Shown here: positions 52,056-61,487 of the stretch, piece after piece
How positions within the stretch are numbered: position 1 is the stretch's first letter
Layout: the number at the start of each line of letters is the position of its first letter
Source: Cyclobacteriaceae bacterium
GTDB lineage: Bacteria > Bacteroidota > Bacteroidia > Cytophagales > Cyclobacteriaceae
Direction of reading: 5' to 3'
NCBI GenBank assembly: GCA_003565295.1
Contig: PXCO01000040.1
Location: 34,099-98,098, forward strand
Length of the DNA: 64,000 nt
Translations under genes and position numbers: made by a program
The notes under the pieces: model-generated
The model's input: only the letters and a program-made list of their open reading frames with translations
The model's database searches: none
What the model was told of the DNA's origin: nothing

Positions 52056-53195
52056 ATGAAAACAGCATTGATTACGGGAATTACTGGTCAGGATGGAGCT
52101 TATCTAGCTGAACTCCTTTTGAACAAAGGTTATATTGTTCATGGAATTAAAAGAAGGGCTTCACTTTTTAATACGGATAGGATAGACCATTTATATCAGG
52201 ACCCACATGACCCTGACCAAAAGCTCTTTTTGCATTATGGCGACCTCACCGACTCTATGAACTTAACCAGAATCATACAGGAAACAAAGCCTGATGAGAT
52301 CTATAATCTGGCGGCAATGAGCCATGTGAAGGTAAGTTTCGATACCCCTGAATACACTGCCAATGCGGATGGTATAGGAACTTTGAGGATTCTAGAGGCA
52401 GTAAGACTTTTAGGTATGGAAAAGAAGACCAGGGTTTACCAAGCCTCCACTTCAGAACTTTATGGATTGGTTCAGGCTGTTCCACAGTCAGAGACCACAC
52501 CATTTTATCCCAGATCACCGTATGCGGTTGCAAAGCTATACGCCTATTGGATTACGGTAAATTACCGGGAGGCATATGGAATGTTTGCATCGAATGGGAT
52601 TTTATTTAATCACGAATCCCCGCTCAGAGGGGAGACCTTTGTGACCAGGAAAATCACAAGAGCGGTGGCAAAAATAGCTTTAGGCTTACAGAAGGAGTTG
52701 TATGTAGGTAACATGGACGCCAAGAGGGATTGGGGCCATGCCAAAGATTATGTAGAGGCCATGTGGAGAATTCTTCAGCAGGACGAGGCTGAAGATTTTG
52801 TGATCGCCACCGGGATTACCACTAAGGTTAGGGACTTTATAAAAATGGCTTTCCAAGAGGTCGGTATCCAACTGAAGTTTGAAGGTGAAGGGGTCAATGA
52901 AATTGGAGTGGTGGAAACGATTGACCATCCCAAAATGAAGGGAGCATGTGGGGCATTTGAAACGGAGGTGAAAGTAGGAGAGACCCTTGTGAAAGTGGAT
53001 CCAGCTTATTTTAGGCCAACCGAAGTGGATCTGTTGATTGGTGACCCCACCAAAGCAAAGACTAAACTTGGATGGAAACCGAAATACGACCTTTCCATGT
53101 TAGTAGAGGACATGGTTCACGCTGATATTAAATTATTTCAAAAGGATATACATCTAATGAAAGGTGGACATCAAGTTTTGAATCAGGCAGAGTAA
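52056..53195 (+). CDS. gmd: GDP-mannose 4,6-dehydratase
   Basis: A 379-residue NAD(P)-dependent dehydratase, the first step from GDP-mannose to GDP-fucose. Visible signatures are [50 protein letters not shown] and the catalytic [10 protein letters not shown]. The full set manC-fcl-gmd shows that fucose or a related deoxyhexose (rhamnose- or perosamine-type) is built into the polymer of locus 2. A strong hairpin follows at 53226-53273, before the exporter gene. Confidence 0.96.
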   Translation: MKTALITGITGQDGAYLAELLLNKGYIVHGIKRRASLFNTDRIDHLYQDPHDPDQKLFLHYGDLTDSMNLTRIIQETKPDEIYNLAAMSHVKVSFDTPEYTANADGIGTLRILEAVRLLGMEKKTRVYQASTSELYGLVQAVPQSETTPFYPRSPYAVAKLYAYWITVNYREAYGMFASNGILFNHESPLRGETFVTRKITRAVAKIALGLQKELYVGNMDAKRDWGHAKDYVEAMWRILQQDEAEDFVIATGITTKVRDFIKMAFQEVGIQLKFEGEGVNEIGVVETIDHPKMKGACGAFETEVKVGETLVKVDPAYFRPTEVDLLIGDPTKAKTKLGWKPKYDLSMLVEDMVHADIKLFQKDIHLMKGGHQVLNQAE

Positions 53196-53511
53196 ACTTC
53201 ATTTTAGAATAACGGATGGTTAAGGTAACCTGCTGATCATGAATTAACTAATGAGATTCATGATGGCAGGTTATTTCTTTTAAGGAGTCATAGGTATAAG
53301 TTGGATTAGTATTTTTTGCTTATGGATATTAAATTCTTATGCTTACTTTTGTGCCGTCTTTGTACTGTGAAAGGTTGTGATTGGTATCTTGGCCTCATAT
53401 AAGTAATTTTTTTGATAAGATCCCGTTTCAAATTGGGATTGATGTGGCGAAGCTGTGCTCATCTCTTCTCTCTTTCGTTGATAGTTCTTAAAAATTGATA
53501 TAGAAAAATAT
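53196..53511 (+). promoter_or_regulatory. Gap between gmd and the Wza-like gene
   Basis: This 316-bp stretch contains the 53226-53273 hairpin and, at 53344-53351, TACTTTTG that fits the -7 consensus; the nearest upstream TTTG (53315-53318) is 25 bp away, too far for a typical promoter. No gene on either strand. The exporter gene may thus have its own promoter or depend on read-through of the hairpin. Confidence 0.4.
53226..53281 (+). terminator. Strong interrupted hairpin after gmd
   Basis: TAACCTGC (53226-53233) pairs with GCAGGTTA (53266-53273) and ATCATGAAT (53236-53244) pairs with ATTCATGAT (53256-53264), with a small internal loop and an 11-base apical loop. It is followed by TTTCTTTT, so it fits an intrinsic terminator or attenuator inside locus 2. 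Confidence 0.65.
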
Positions 53512-56145
53512 ATGAAATATTTTCCGGTTTTAAGATGCCTGGCCCTGATAACTATTCTGGGCTTCTTTTTTTTAGGTGAAATGGCCTACGGGCAATCTCT
53601 TCAGGATATTCAAAATGTGAAGGTGGATGAGCTGTCTGATGCCCAGGTAGAGCAACTGATCAGACGGGCAGAGGCGGCAGGAATGAATGAGAGGCAATTG
53701 GAGTCCATGGCTAGGGAAAAGGGAATGCCTGCTGTGGAAATAAGCAAGTTGCGTCAAAGGATTGAAACATTGAGGTCTGGTGGCAGGGAAGAAGCAGGCG
53801 GATATAGAGGACAAAGAATGCCTAGTCAGAGGAATGTGGAAGGGCTTCAGTACGATCAAAACATTTTTGATTCCCTTCGAAAATCAGATCCCTACTATGA
53901 TCTTTCCCCAAAACAAAAGAAGATTTTTGGATTTACCCTGTTTCATAATAGGGAATTGGATTTCAGCCCCAGCCTCAACCTCCCCACTCCGCAACAATAT
54001 GTATTAGGGGCTGGGGACCAATTGCTGGTGGACGTATATGGGGCTTCCCAGCAATCTTACGATTTGACAGTTAATCCTGAGGGCAGGGTTTTCTTTCCCA
54101 ACGTAGGGCCAATCGATGTGGGAGGCTCTACTGTGGAGGTGGCTACCAATAGAATTAGAAATGCATTGAGGAACATTTATTCAGGGTTGGGGGGCAGTAA
54201 TCCGAACACTTTCATGCAACTGAGGGTAGGAAATATCAGAACCATACAAGTCACCTTGGCAGGGGAACTTAGAAGGCCGGGCACTTATAACCTTCCTTCC
54301 TTTTCCACTGCTTTCAATGCCCTCTACTCCGCTGGTGGCCCAAATGAAAATGGCACTTTCAGAAACATACAACTATACAGAGACAATCAACTGGTCTCTG
54401 AAATAGATGTGTACGATTTCTTGGTGAAAGGTAACCAAGCCAATAATATTGTGCTTAGGGATAATGATGTGATTATTGTAGGGCCTGTCAAGACTAGGGT
54501 GGAGTTAGAAGGCCCGGTGCGCAGAGCTGGGTTATTTGAAATTAAGGGGAATGAAAGCCTTGAAGATTTATTGGAATTTTCAGGAGGTTTTCAGAGCCAG
54601 GCTTTTAAAAACATGATCACGGTGAGAAGGGCAACAGCCAAGGAAATGAAGGTGGAAAATGTCTATGCCGAACAGTTTCCCGACTTTCCGATTCAGGATG
54701 GTGATGTATTTAGAATAGGAGAAATATTGTCCAGGTATGAAAATAGGGTTCAGGTTTCTGGGGCCGTTTTCAGACCGGGTCAATTTGCGCTCAACCCAGG
54801 AATGATGCTTTCAGACCTTGTAAAGAAAGCAGAAGGATTGAGAGGGGATGCGTTTACTGGCCGGGCCACCCTTTATCGCACCAAGGAAAACCTGACCATG
54901 GAGATACTATCTGTTGATATTTCCGGCATATTGGACGGGAGTGCTGAGGACATCCCTCTTAGGAGGGAAGATATTCTGAATATCCCAAGCATTTACGACA
55001 TAAAGGAGGAATATTATGTTCAAATTTCTGGGGAGGTAAACCGTACAGGGGTTTATCAGTTTGGTGAAAATATGACTGTAGGGGATTTAATTCTAAAATC
55101 CAAGGGGTTTAAGGAATCTGCCACTAGCTCCAGCATTGAAATAATTAGAAGGGTAAAAGGGGAATTGACCGGGAAAATCGCAGAAGTGCTAAATGTAAAT
55201 GTGAATAGCAATTTGGAGATTTCAGAGGAAGATAAAGCTATTACACTTCAACCCTTCGATCATGTGTTTGTAAGAAAAAGCCCTGGTTTTCAGAGAGAAA
55301 AGATCATAAAGGTGGAAGGCGAGGTGTTTTACCCTGGTGAATACGCATTGGAGAAAAACAACGAGAGAATCTCCGATGTCCTGCGCAGGGCAGGGGGGAT
55401 CAATCAATTTGCCTATCCAAAAGGAGCCACGCTTATTCGGCGTACGGAGTTTTATGATACCCCTGAGGAGGAGGTGTTGAAGCTTCGTAACTTGGAATCC
55501 TTGCTCCAAAACCTGGACAGAGATACGATTGTGGAAAATGCAGAATCCGAGGAGCAATTATTATTTAGGCTTAAGAAAAGAGTGGAACTCCTCCAATATG
55601 AAAGGAGGAAAAGTGAGGAAGAGAACTCCGAGCAACGCTCATTTGCAGAAGACAGGTACTCCTTTCTTGAAGGAACGGACACAAGTTCGGTGATGGACAT
55701 TGCTTTCAGGGAAAAAGAATTGATTGGAATTGATTTAGAAAGAATCATTTCGGAGCCTGGATCCAAATATGATTTGATATTGGAAGAAGGCGATGTTTTA
55801 AGTATTCCTAAGGAGTTGCAAACCGTCAGGATGAGGGGGGAGGTGTTATACCCCACTACAGCTAGGTATGATGAGTTCCGGGGTTTTAGGAACTATATTT
55901 CAAGGGCAGGGGGCTTTACAGAGGAGGCAAGAAGGGGCAGGGCCTATGTGATATATGCCAATGGGGATGTGAAAAGAACCAATAGGCTTTTGTTTTTTAA
56001 ATTTTACCCTCATATAGAACCCGGTGCTGAAATAGTGGTGCCCAGGAAAAAACCAAGAATCCCATTGCCGCCTCAGGCTTTGATTGGCATGGCCTCGAGT
56101 TTAGTTACGCTATTTATTCTTGTGGATCGTTTTATTGGGGATTGA
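53512..56145 (+). CDS. Wza-like polysaccharide export outer-membrane protein with SLBB repeats
   Basis: An 877-residue exporter. Signal peptide at the N-terminus (LALITILGFFFLGEMAYGQ), then a short helical region (KVDELSDAQVEQLIRRAEAA), the poly-export domain (YVLGAGDQLLVDVYGASQQS) and about five or six SLBB-type segments (VTLAGELRRPGTYNLPSFST, VSGAVFRPGQFALNPGMMLS, ISGEVNRTGVYQFGENMTVG, VEGEVFYPGEYALEK). The C-terminus ends in a hydrophobic helix (ALIGMASSLVTLFILVDRFI) rather than the Wza alpha-barrel helix. It is longer than E. coli Wza (379), as usual for Bacteroidota. No lipobox is seen, unlike classical Wza. Confidence 0.9.
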   Translation: MKYFPVLRCLALITILGFFFLGEMAYGQSLQDIQNVKVDELSDAQVEQLIRRAEAAGMNERQLESMAREKGMPAVEISKLRQRIETLRSGGREEAGGYRGQRMPSQRNVEGLQYDQNIFDSLRKSDPYYDLSPKQKKIFGFTLFHNRELDFSPSLNLPTPQQYVLGAGDQLLVDVYGASQQSYDLTVNPEGRVFFPNVGPIDVGGSTVEVATNRIRNALRNIYSGLGGSNPNTFMQLRVGNIRTIQVTLAGELRRPGTYNLPSFSTAFNALYSAGGPNENGTFRNIQLYRDNQLVSEIDVYDFLVKGNQANNIVLRDNDVIIVGPVKTRVELEGPVRRAGLFEIKGNESLEDLLEFSGGFQSQAFKNMITVRRATAKEMKVENVYAEQFPDFPIQDGDVFRIGEILSRYENRVQVSGAVFRPGQFALNPGMMLSDLVKKAEGLRGDAFTGRATLYRTKENLTMEILSVDISGILDGSAEDIPLRREDILNIPSIYDIKEEYYVQISGEVNRTGVYQFGENMTVGDLILKSKGFKESATSSSIEIIRRVKGELTGKIAEVLNVNVNSNLEISEEDKAITLQPFDHVFVRKSPGFQREKIIKVEGEVFYPGEYALEKNNERISDVLRRAGGINQFAYPKGATLIRRTEFYDTPEEEVLKLRNLESLLQNLDRDTIVENAESEEQLLFRLKKRVELLQYERRKSEEENSEQRSFAEDRYSFLEGTDTSSVMDIAFREKELIGIDLERIISEPGSKYDLILEEGDVLSIPKELQTVRMRGEVLYPTTARYDEFRGFRNYISRAGGFTEEARRGRAYVIYANGDVKRTNRLLFFKFYPHIEPGAEIVVPRKKPRIPLPPQALIGMASSLVTLFILVDRFIGD

Positions 56146-56152
56146 AAAGTTC

Positions 56153-57106
56153 ATGGAAAATTTGAATGCTCATATGGATAAATCAACTGATTTTTTTAAG
56201 GTTTCAGTCATCATACCTGTCTATAATGTCGCCTCTTACCTGGAACAGTCCGTAAAATCAGCTTTGGATTTAAAAGAGGTCCAAGAGGTAGTTTTGGTAG
56301 AGGATGGTTCTAGCGACAGCTCCCTTAGTGTATGTCGGAAATTGACAGAGAATTATACCAAAGTAAAACTCTTCACCCATCCTAAAGGGATGAATCGAGG
56401 AGCCGGTGCCAGCAGAAACTTGGGAATTAACAATGCATCTTTTCCCTATATTTCTTTCTTGGACGCAGACGATTTCTTTTTGTCCAATAGGTTTGCAAAC
56501 ACCCCAAAGGTTTTTGCAGAAAACCCAGAGGCCGACGCAGTATATGAACCCGTAGGTACCTTTTTTGAAAATGACGTGGCAAAGGCAAAATTTTGTTCAT
56601 GGAGGAAAATTTCGGCTCAGGGAGCTGAAAATTATATCACCTATCCAAAAATAGACTATTCAGGGGCGGATTTTTTCCATTCACTTTTGAGAGGTGACAA
56701 TGGAGCTCCCTCTACCATTGGCATAACGATAAAGCAGCGAGTGTTTAAAGAGGGTTTTTTATTCAATGAAAATCTCCAGCTTCATCAAGATTCTGAACTA
56801 TGGGTAAGAATTGCATCTAAAGGACGTTTTTATTCCGGGGGACATAGGAATCCGGTATCTGTGAGGAGAGTGCATCCAAACAACAGGATACAAAATAGAA
56901 GTTATAAGTCTCAACTACTAAAGAATGAGGCTTTACATCAGTGGAGCACGAAAACAGATATTTCAAAACCTGGGAAAAAACTTATATTGAGGAATTTAAT
57001 TTCCTCTAAAGTCCAGAATAGAATGAAATCCAATTCATTCATGGTAAAGATTATTTGGAGGTTTTTATTCAATTTTGTTTTGTTAAAAGAATACCTGCGT
57101 AAATAA
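56153..57106 (+). CDS. GT2 family glycosyltransferase
   Basis: A 317-residue GT-A enzyme from the ATG at 56153, 7 bp after the exporter stop; an in-frame TTG at 56120 lies inside the exporter gene and is less likely. Motifs: VSVIIPVYNVASYLEQSVKS, VLVEDGSSDSSLS, the variable part NRGAGASRNLGINNA and the metal motif FLDADDFFL. A later NENLQLHQDSELWVRIASKG is the acceptor region typical of bacterial GT2 enzymes. Sugar unknown. Confidence 0.9.
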   Translation: MENLNAHMDKSTDFFKVSVIIPVYNVASYLEQSVKSALDLKEVQEVVLVEDGSSDSSLSVCRKLTENYTKVKLFTHPKGMNRGAGASRNLGINNASFPYISFLDADDFFLSNRFANTPKVFAENPEADAVYEPVGTFFENDVAKAKFCSWRKISAQGAENYITYPKIDYSGADFFHSLLRGDNGAPSTIGITIKQRVFKEGFLFNENLQLHQDSELWVRIASKGRFYSGGHRNPVSVRRVHPNNRIQNRSYKSQLLKNEALHQWSTKTDISKPGKKLILRNLISSKVQNRMKSNSFMVKIIWRFLFNFVLLKEYLRK

Positions 57107-57112
57107 TTTATA

Positions 57113-58243
57113 ATGTTGGTGAATAAAAGCAGTAAAAGAGAGGTTGCCGAGTTTATTGCCATCTCGAAAGAAAAAGAGGCTATTGAACTCGGTAGAGTTT
57201 TTAAGGTGATTTATTCATTTAAATCCCTCTTATTCCTTTTTATGGGCACCTTCGCCGTATTAGGGCTGGTAAAATCCTTGACATTTCCAGATGAATATAT
57301 TTCTTCCTCAATGATCCTCACAGAACAAACTATGGGTTTTGCAGGAGGGGGATTAGGGGCTCTTTCCTCTTCTTTGCCTAACATGCTAGGTTCAGGTAGA
57401 AATAGAGCTGATGCTGACATTATTACACCTGATATTTACCCACATATCATTACCAATGATGATTTATTACTAAAAATTGCCAGGGACACATTTTATTTTA
57501 AGGAGTTGGATTTGGACATGAGTTTGACTACTTATTTTTCAGAATACGAAGAACGGGATGTAGTGTATAAGGTGTTTTCTTTGCCTCGTAGGCTTATTCG
57601 TTTGATTAAAGGTTCATCATCAAAACCTGTTTCAGATTCTGTATTAATAGAAAACCAAGAGGGGGAGGTATTTAAGATCAGTGTGCAAGAGAATATTGCA
57701 ATTAATCGGCTACTGCAAAGAATAGAAGTGGATAAGCAAGATCGCCTCATTGAGATAAAAACCAAAATGCCCGATGATGTGGTTGCCGCTGTCCTTAACC
57801 AAAAGGTGGTCAATGAGCTCAGGGACTTTGTGCAACGGGTAAATACGGATAGGGAAAAGCAGAATTTGGATTTTGTGGAATTCCAGACGCAGATAGCCCG
57901 GGAAAACTTCGAAAAGGCTCAAATGGATTTGGCTGTTTTTAGGGACCAAAACTATGGAGTGATTTCGCAAAAGATTAAATCTAGGGAGCAGCGATTGCAA
58001 TCAGAATATGACCTCACCTTTCAATTATACAATTCCATGGCCATGCAATTTGAACAGGCAAAACTTAAATTTCAAGAGGCCAAGCCGGTACTTACCGTTT
58101 TCCAAACTCCTAAGATCCCTTTGAGTCCAAGTGAACCAACACCAGTGTTGACGACAATAATTTTTGCTTTCTTGGGCTTTTTTATTGGGTTGTTTTATGT
58201 GTTTTATTTGATTGTGAAAGAATATTTTACCAATGAGGAGTAG
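57113..58243 (+). CDS. Wzz-type chain-length determinant without kinase
   Basis: A 376-residue protein with two membrane helices (FLFMGTFAVLGLVK at about 40-55 and LTTIIFAFLGFFIGLFYVFY near 345-365) and a periplasmic coiled-coil part (about 230-320, EFQTQIARENFEKAQMDLAV), the PCP/Wzz layout. The proline-rich segment KIPLSPSEPTPV before the second helix is typical. It has no cytoplasmic kinase domain, unlike the Wzc-like protein of locus 1. Next to the first helix is an unusual glycine-rich stretch (GFAGGGLGALSSSLPNMLGS). The last 11 bp overlap the next gene. Confidence 0.85.
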   Translation: MLVNKSSKREVAEFIAISKEKEAIELGRVFKVIYSFKSLLFLFMGTFAVLGLVKSLTFPDEYISSSMILTEQTMGFAGGGLGALSSSLPNMLGSGRNRADADIITPDIYPHIITNDDLLLKIARDTFYFKELDLDMSLTTYFSEYEERDVVYKVFSLPRRLIRLIKGSSSKPVSDSVLIENQEGEVFKISVQENIAINRLLQRIEVDKQDRLIEIKTKMPDDVVAAVLNQKVVNELRDFVQRVNTDREKQNLDFVEFQTQIARENFEKAQMDLAVFRDQNYGVISQKIKSREQRLQSEYDLTFQLYNSMAMQFEQAKLKFQEAKPVLTVFQTPKIPLSPSEPTPVLTTIIFAFLGFFIGLFYVFYLIVKEYFTNEE

Positions 58244-59120
58244 TGGCGTTCTAGTTTCAGTAATCATTCCTGTTTATAACAATCAGAAAGGTTTGAGAAG
58301 GACATTGCAAGCCATATCAAATCAGGAATTTGATAAGGAGCAATTTGAGGTAATTGTTGTGGATAACGGGTCCACCGACTCACCGGGTCTAGTGGCTAAA
58401 GAGTTTGGAGTGATTTTTTTAGAAGAGAACTCTTTTCTAAACAGTCCCTATTCTGCAAGAAACAGAGGTTTGGAAATTGCAAAAGGAGAAATTATTTGCC
58501 TTTTAGATACTACATGTGCCCCGGTTAGGGATTGGCTGACTAAAGCAATAGGTTGCTTTCAAACCAACAAACATCTATCCTTGGTAGGTGGAGGGGTAAA
58601 ATTTGATATAAAGGAGGGAGAATCGGTAGCAAAATATTATGATTCCCTGTTTAATATCAGAATGAAGGCGGCTATTCTCGAAAGGAACGCTGCCAAAACC
58701 ACTAATTTATTTATAAAAAAAGAGGTATTTGAGAGCATTGGTTTTTTTCCTGAGGGATTGAGGTCCGGAGGAGATTTGAGATGGACCATGAAAGCCACCA
58801 AATCGGGGTTTAAGCTCGGTTTCTGTGAGGAAGCAATGGCACTTATGACTCCAAGGGGTTTCGGGGCCTTAGTTAAGAAGCAGTTTAGAGTAGCAAAAGG
58901 ACAGCCCAGAGTATGGAGAGAAGAAGGTACCTTTCTGCCTAATTTTATTAAGCGATTTTTACTTTTCTGGATACCCCCTAACCCTATTGCCATAAGAAAT
59001 GAGATTAATGCAAGCCAAAATTACTTTATGCATAAAAGTATAATCAAATTAATTGTGTTGGGGAGTCTATTGAGAGCTGTTAATGCAGCAGGTATTCTTA
59101 TTGGGTTATTTAAAAAATGA
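58233..59120 (+). CDS. GT2 family glycosyltransferase with altered DXD motif
   Basis: A 295-residue GT-A enzyme. The opening VSVIIPVYNNQKGLRRTLQA and the nucleotide site VIVVDNGSTDSPGL are normal. The metal-binding site, usually DxD, reads CLLDTTCAPVRDWL, so the second Asp is replaced by Thr. The later GGDLRWTMKATKSGFKLGFC (about residues 178-197) and the hydrophobic tail (LIVLGSLLRAVNAAGILIGL) suggest membrane contact. Such enzymes can use other metal ligands, so activity is not excluded. The start overlaps the wzz-like gene. Confidence 0.85.
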   Translation: MRSSGVLVSVIIPVYNNQKGLRRTLQAISNQEFDKEQFEVIVVDNGSTDSPGLVAKEFGVIFLEENSFLNSPYSARNRGLEIAKGEIICLLDTTCAPVRDWLTKAIGCFQTNKHLSLVGGGVKFDIKEGESVAKYYDSLFNIRMKAAILERNAAKTTNLFIKKEVFESIGFFPEGLRSGGDLRWTMKATKSGFKLGFCEEAMALMTPRGFGALVKKQFRVAKGQPRVWREEGTFLPNFIKRFLLFWIPPNPIAIRNEINASQNYFMHKSIIKLIVLGSLLRAVNAAGILIGLFKK

Positions 59121-59121
59121 A

Positions 59122-60210
59122 ATGCGCGAACCCATGTCTAATTTAGAAATACTTAAAAAGGTGGCATTAGGACTTATTGATAAGACGGTTAAGCTTAATC
59201 ATATGTCAGCTTTTATACCAGGAGGATTCAACGGGCCATATTTTGACCTTGAATCACCTGCAAGGAACACAGCGCATGCTTCCATTATTTTCCTGGTATT
59301 GTTCAAAGTAACAAAAAATGAAAATTACCGGATTAGGGCTGAGCACTATCTTAATTATTTGATTGACAACAAGAATATCAATAGGGATGGAATTTTTGTA
59401 ATGCGATATAAGATCGGTAAAGACACAAATAATGGGGTAATCGGTCAAGCTTGGATTATTGAGGCATTTAATACTGCATCAATTGTGCTAGATAGGGTGA
59501 AATATGGGGATTTGGCCAGAAATTTTGCCAGTAAGTTTAGATTTTCAAAAAAAGTGAATGCTTGGTATGGGCAGGATGCGGAATTGGGTAAACAGAAAAT
59601 AGATTATACCCTTAACCATCAATTGTGGTATGCTTCTATTATTTCAGAAATAAGAGACACAGATATTCAAAGGAATGTACTTTCTTTTTTGGATTATTTG
59701 GAAATAAGATCTTTCCAGGTTCGGGAAAACGGACTCATTCAGCATGTATTTCAAGGAGAAACTTTGAAAAACATTCTTCTCAAAAAAAAATATGAGCATT
59801 ATCTTCGAAAAAACAAGTCGAAGGTCATAGAAAAAGAAATCGGTTATCACCTTTACAACCTCTTTGCGCTGGCAAGAATTCATCATCACTTCCCTAAGCA
59901 TCCATTTTTTAAGACAACCAAATTTTTAAAATCCTTGGATTATGCGTGGAGTGATCGTTTCATAGAATCTCTTAAGGGAAATAAATATGCCTATTCCTAC
60001 AATTCCCCAGCTTTCGAATTCCCACTAATTGCAAAGCAATTTAAAGAGATTTCAAATGTACCAGAGGGATTTGAAAAAAAGTTGGGTAAGATGCTAGGGT
60101 TTCAAATTCGCCATACATTTGATGAAAATGCAAATTTGTTTCAATATAATACACCCGACCCATTGACACTTACCTCAAGAACCTATGAATTGGCCTTGGG
60201 CATGATATGA
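59122..60210 (+). CDS. Unrecognised probable alpha/alpha-toroid protein in polysaccharide locus 2
   Basis: A 362-residue soluble protein; the ATG at 59122 is one base past the GT2 stop (ATG 59134 is also possible; an in-frame ATG at 59083 lies inside the GT2 gene). No signal or membrane helix. Repeated helix-pair signatures with conserved aromatic residues, such as ARNTAHASIIFLVLFKVT, GVIGQAWIIEAFNTAS, DYTLNHQLWYASIISEI and IGYHLYNLFALARIHHHFP, suggest an (alpha/alpha) toroid like those in uronyl hydrolases, C5-epimerases and AglQ-type proteins. Its last 4 bp overlap the next gene. It may modify lipid-linked sugars in the cytoplasm; this is an inference. Confidence 0.6.
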   Translation: MREPMSNLEILKKVALGLIDKTVKLNHMSAFIPGGFNGPYFDLESPARNTAHASIIFLVLFKVTKNENYRIRAEHYLNYLIDNKNINRDGIFVMRYKIGKDTNNGVIGQAWIIEAFNTASIVLDRVKYGDLARNFASKFRFSKKVNAWYGQDAELGKQKIDYTLNHQLWYASIISEIRDTDIQRNVLSFLDYLEIRSFQVRENGLIQHVFQGETLKNILLKKKYEHYLRKNKSKVIEKEIGYHLYNLFALARIHHHFPKHPFFKTTKFLKSLDYAWSDRFIESLKGNKYAYSYNSPAFEFPLIAKQFKEISNVPEGFEKKLGKMLGFQIRHTFDENANLFQYNTPDPLTLTSRTYELALGMI

Positions 60211-61487
60211 GTAGGATCGATAAATATTCCTTTTTTAGTGTTTTCTTATTTTTTATTTACCTATTCCCAACTTTCCCAACTTTCACAAGAACTACAGGGG
60301 GAAGGCTAGGTGACATTTTCCTGGTAGCAATTGCCATTGGCCTAATGGTCATTTATTTGGTGGCGAGTAGGAGAGAACTGAAATTCACCCACTTCATTTA
60401 TGGTGTGGTTGTTTTTCTCATTTTTTCCGGTTTAATTATTATCTCCATATTCTTCGAGTTAAGTTACGTTTCTATCCGGGATCTCTTCGAATTCCATAAA
60501 CCCATTTACATTCTTCTCGTTTTTTTTGTCTTTGCATCGGTTCAATGGGACAACAGTAAAATTCAGAAATATATAGTTAATAATTACAAATCTATTTTTG
60601 TAATTGTCATCTTTTATTCTTTCGTCGAAGCCTTTACAGGTGGAATAGGTAACTTTATCAGTACCACAATTTATAAATCAAATAGAGCAATATTATTGGG
60701 TAAAGCCACCGGTTCATTTGGGGTAACCTACTTTTATGCTGTATTTATGATATTTTCCTTTTATTTTTTTTTATTCAGGTATTTGTTTGAAAGGAAAGTA
60801 TTAAATCTGGTTTTTAGTTTATTATCTGTTATATGTATATTAGCATCACAGAGCAGGACAATGATAATAGTATTAGCAGTGTCATTGGTCTATCTTTTTT
60901 TTATTTATTGGAGTTTTGAGCAATTCCCTAATAAGAAAAGCTTCTATATAACCTTCTTTATTTTCTTAGGGGTAATAGCACTAAGTATTCAACATATTTT
61001 ATTTTGGGTAGAATCCACCTACCCCTATTTATATTTGGGGATCTCAGCTTTGATAGAAAAAGGAGGAGTTTCTGAGACGGGGGGTGGATCAGCTAACATT
61101 CGTTATCAACAATTACTATGGGTGATTGAAAATCAGTCTTCCTTTCCTTTGTTAGGAGCGGGTATAGGAAAGGCCACCGGCCCCCAACTAGAATCATTTT
61201 ATGCATTATATCTATATAGATATGGGATAATTGGGATCACTGTATATGTAATAATCCTGATAGCAAACTATTACTACAGTATAAAATGTTATAAAAAGGC
61301 GATAGCAGATAATTCGTATGTTAATGCATCATTTTTTTTAGCGTTTTCTATTTTCTGCATCACTTTGCCTGTATCTTCCATCTCAAGTGTAATAACAGAT
61401 CAGCCCAGGTTTGTTGTTTTATATTACGGTACTTTAGGGATTATGCTTAATTATTTGTATCAAAATAAAAAGGCCAATCATGCCTAG
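60207..61487 (+). CDS. Wzy/O-antigen ligase-like membrane protein
   Basis: A 426-residue membrane protein with about 11 helices. The region LASQSRTMIIVLAVSLVYLF and the later LLGAGIGKATGPQLESFYAL with LYLYRYGIIGITVYVIILIA resemble O-antigen ligase/polymerase family members, with the large periplasmic loop at about residues 270-320. Ligase and polymerase are hard to separate by eye; position in an export locus favours polymerase. It overlaps the preceding gene by 4 bp and the next by 8 bp, so the genes are translationally coupled. Confidence 0.8.
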   Translation: MSRIDKYSFFSVFLFFIYLFPTFPTFTRTTGGRLGDIFLVAIAIGLMVIYLVASRRELKFTHFIYGVVVFLIFSGLIIISIFFELSYVSIRDLFEFHKPIYILLVFFVFASVQWDNSKIQKYIVNNYKSIFVIVIFYSFVEAFTGGIGNFISTTIYKSNRAILLGKATGSFGVTYFYAVFMIFSFYFFLFRYLFERKVLNLVFSLLSVICILASQSRTMIIVLAVSLVYLFFIYWSFEQFPNKKSFYITFFIFLGVIALSIQHILFWVESTYPYLYLGISALIEKGGVSETGGGSANIRYQQLLWVIENQSSFPLLGAGIGKATGPQLESFYALYLYRYGIIGITVYVIILIANYYYSIKCYKKAIADNSYVNASFFLAFSIFCITLPVSSISSVITDQPRFVVLYYGTLGIMLNYLYQNKKANHA

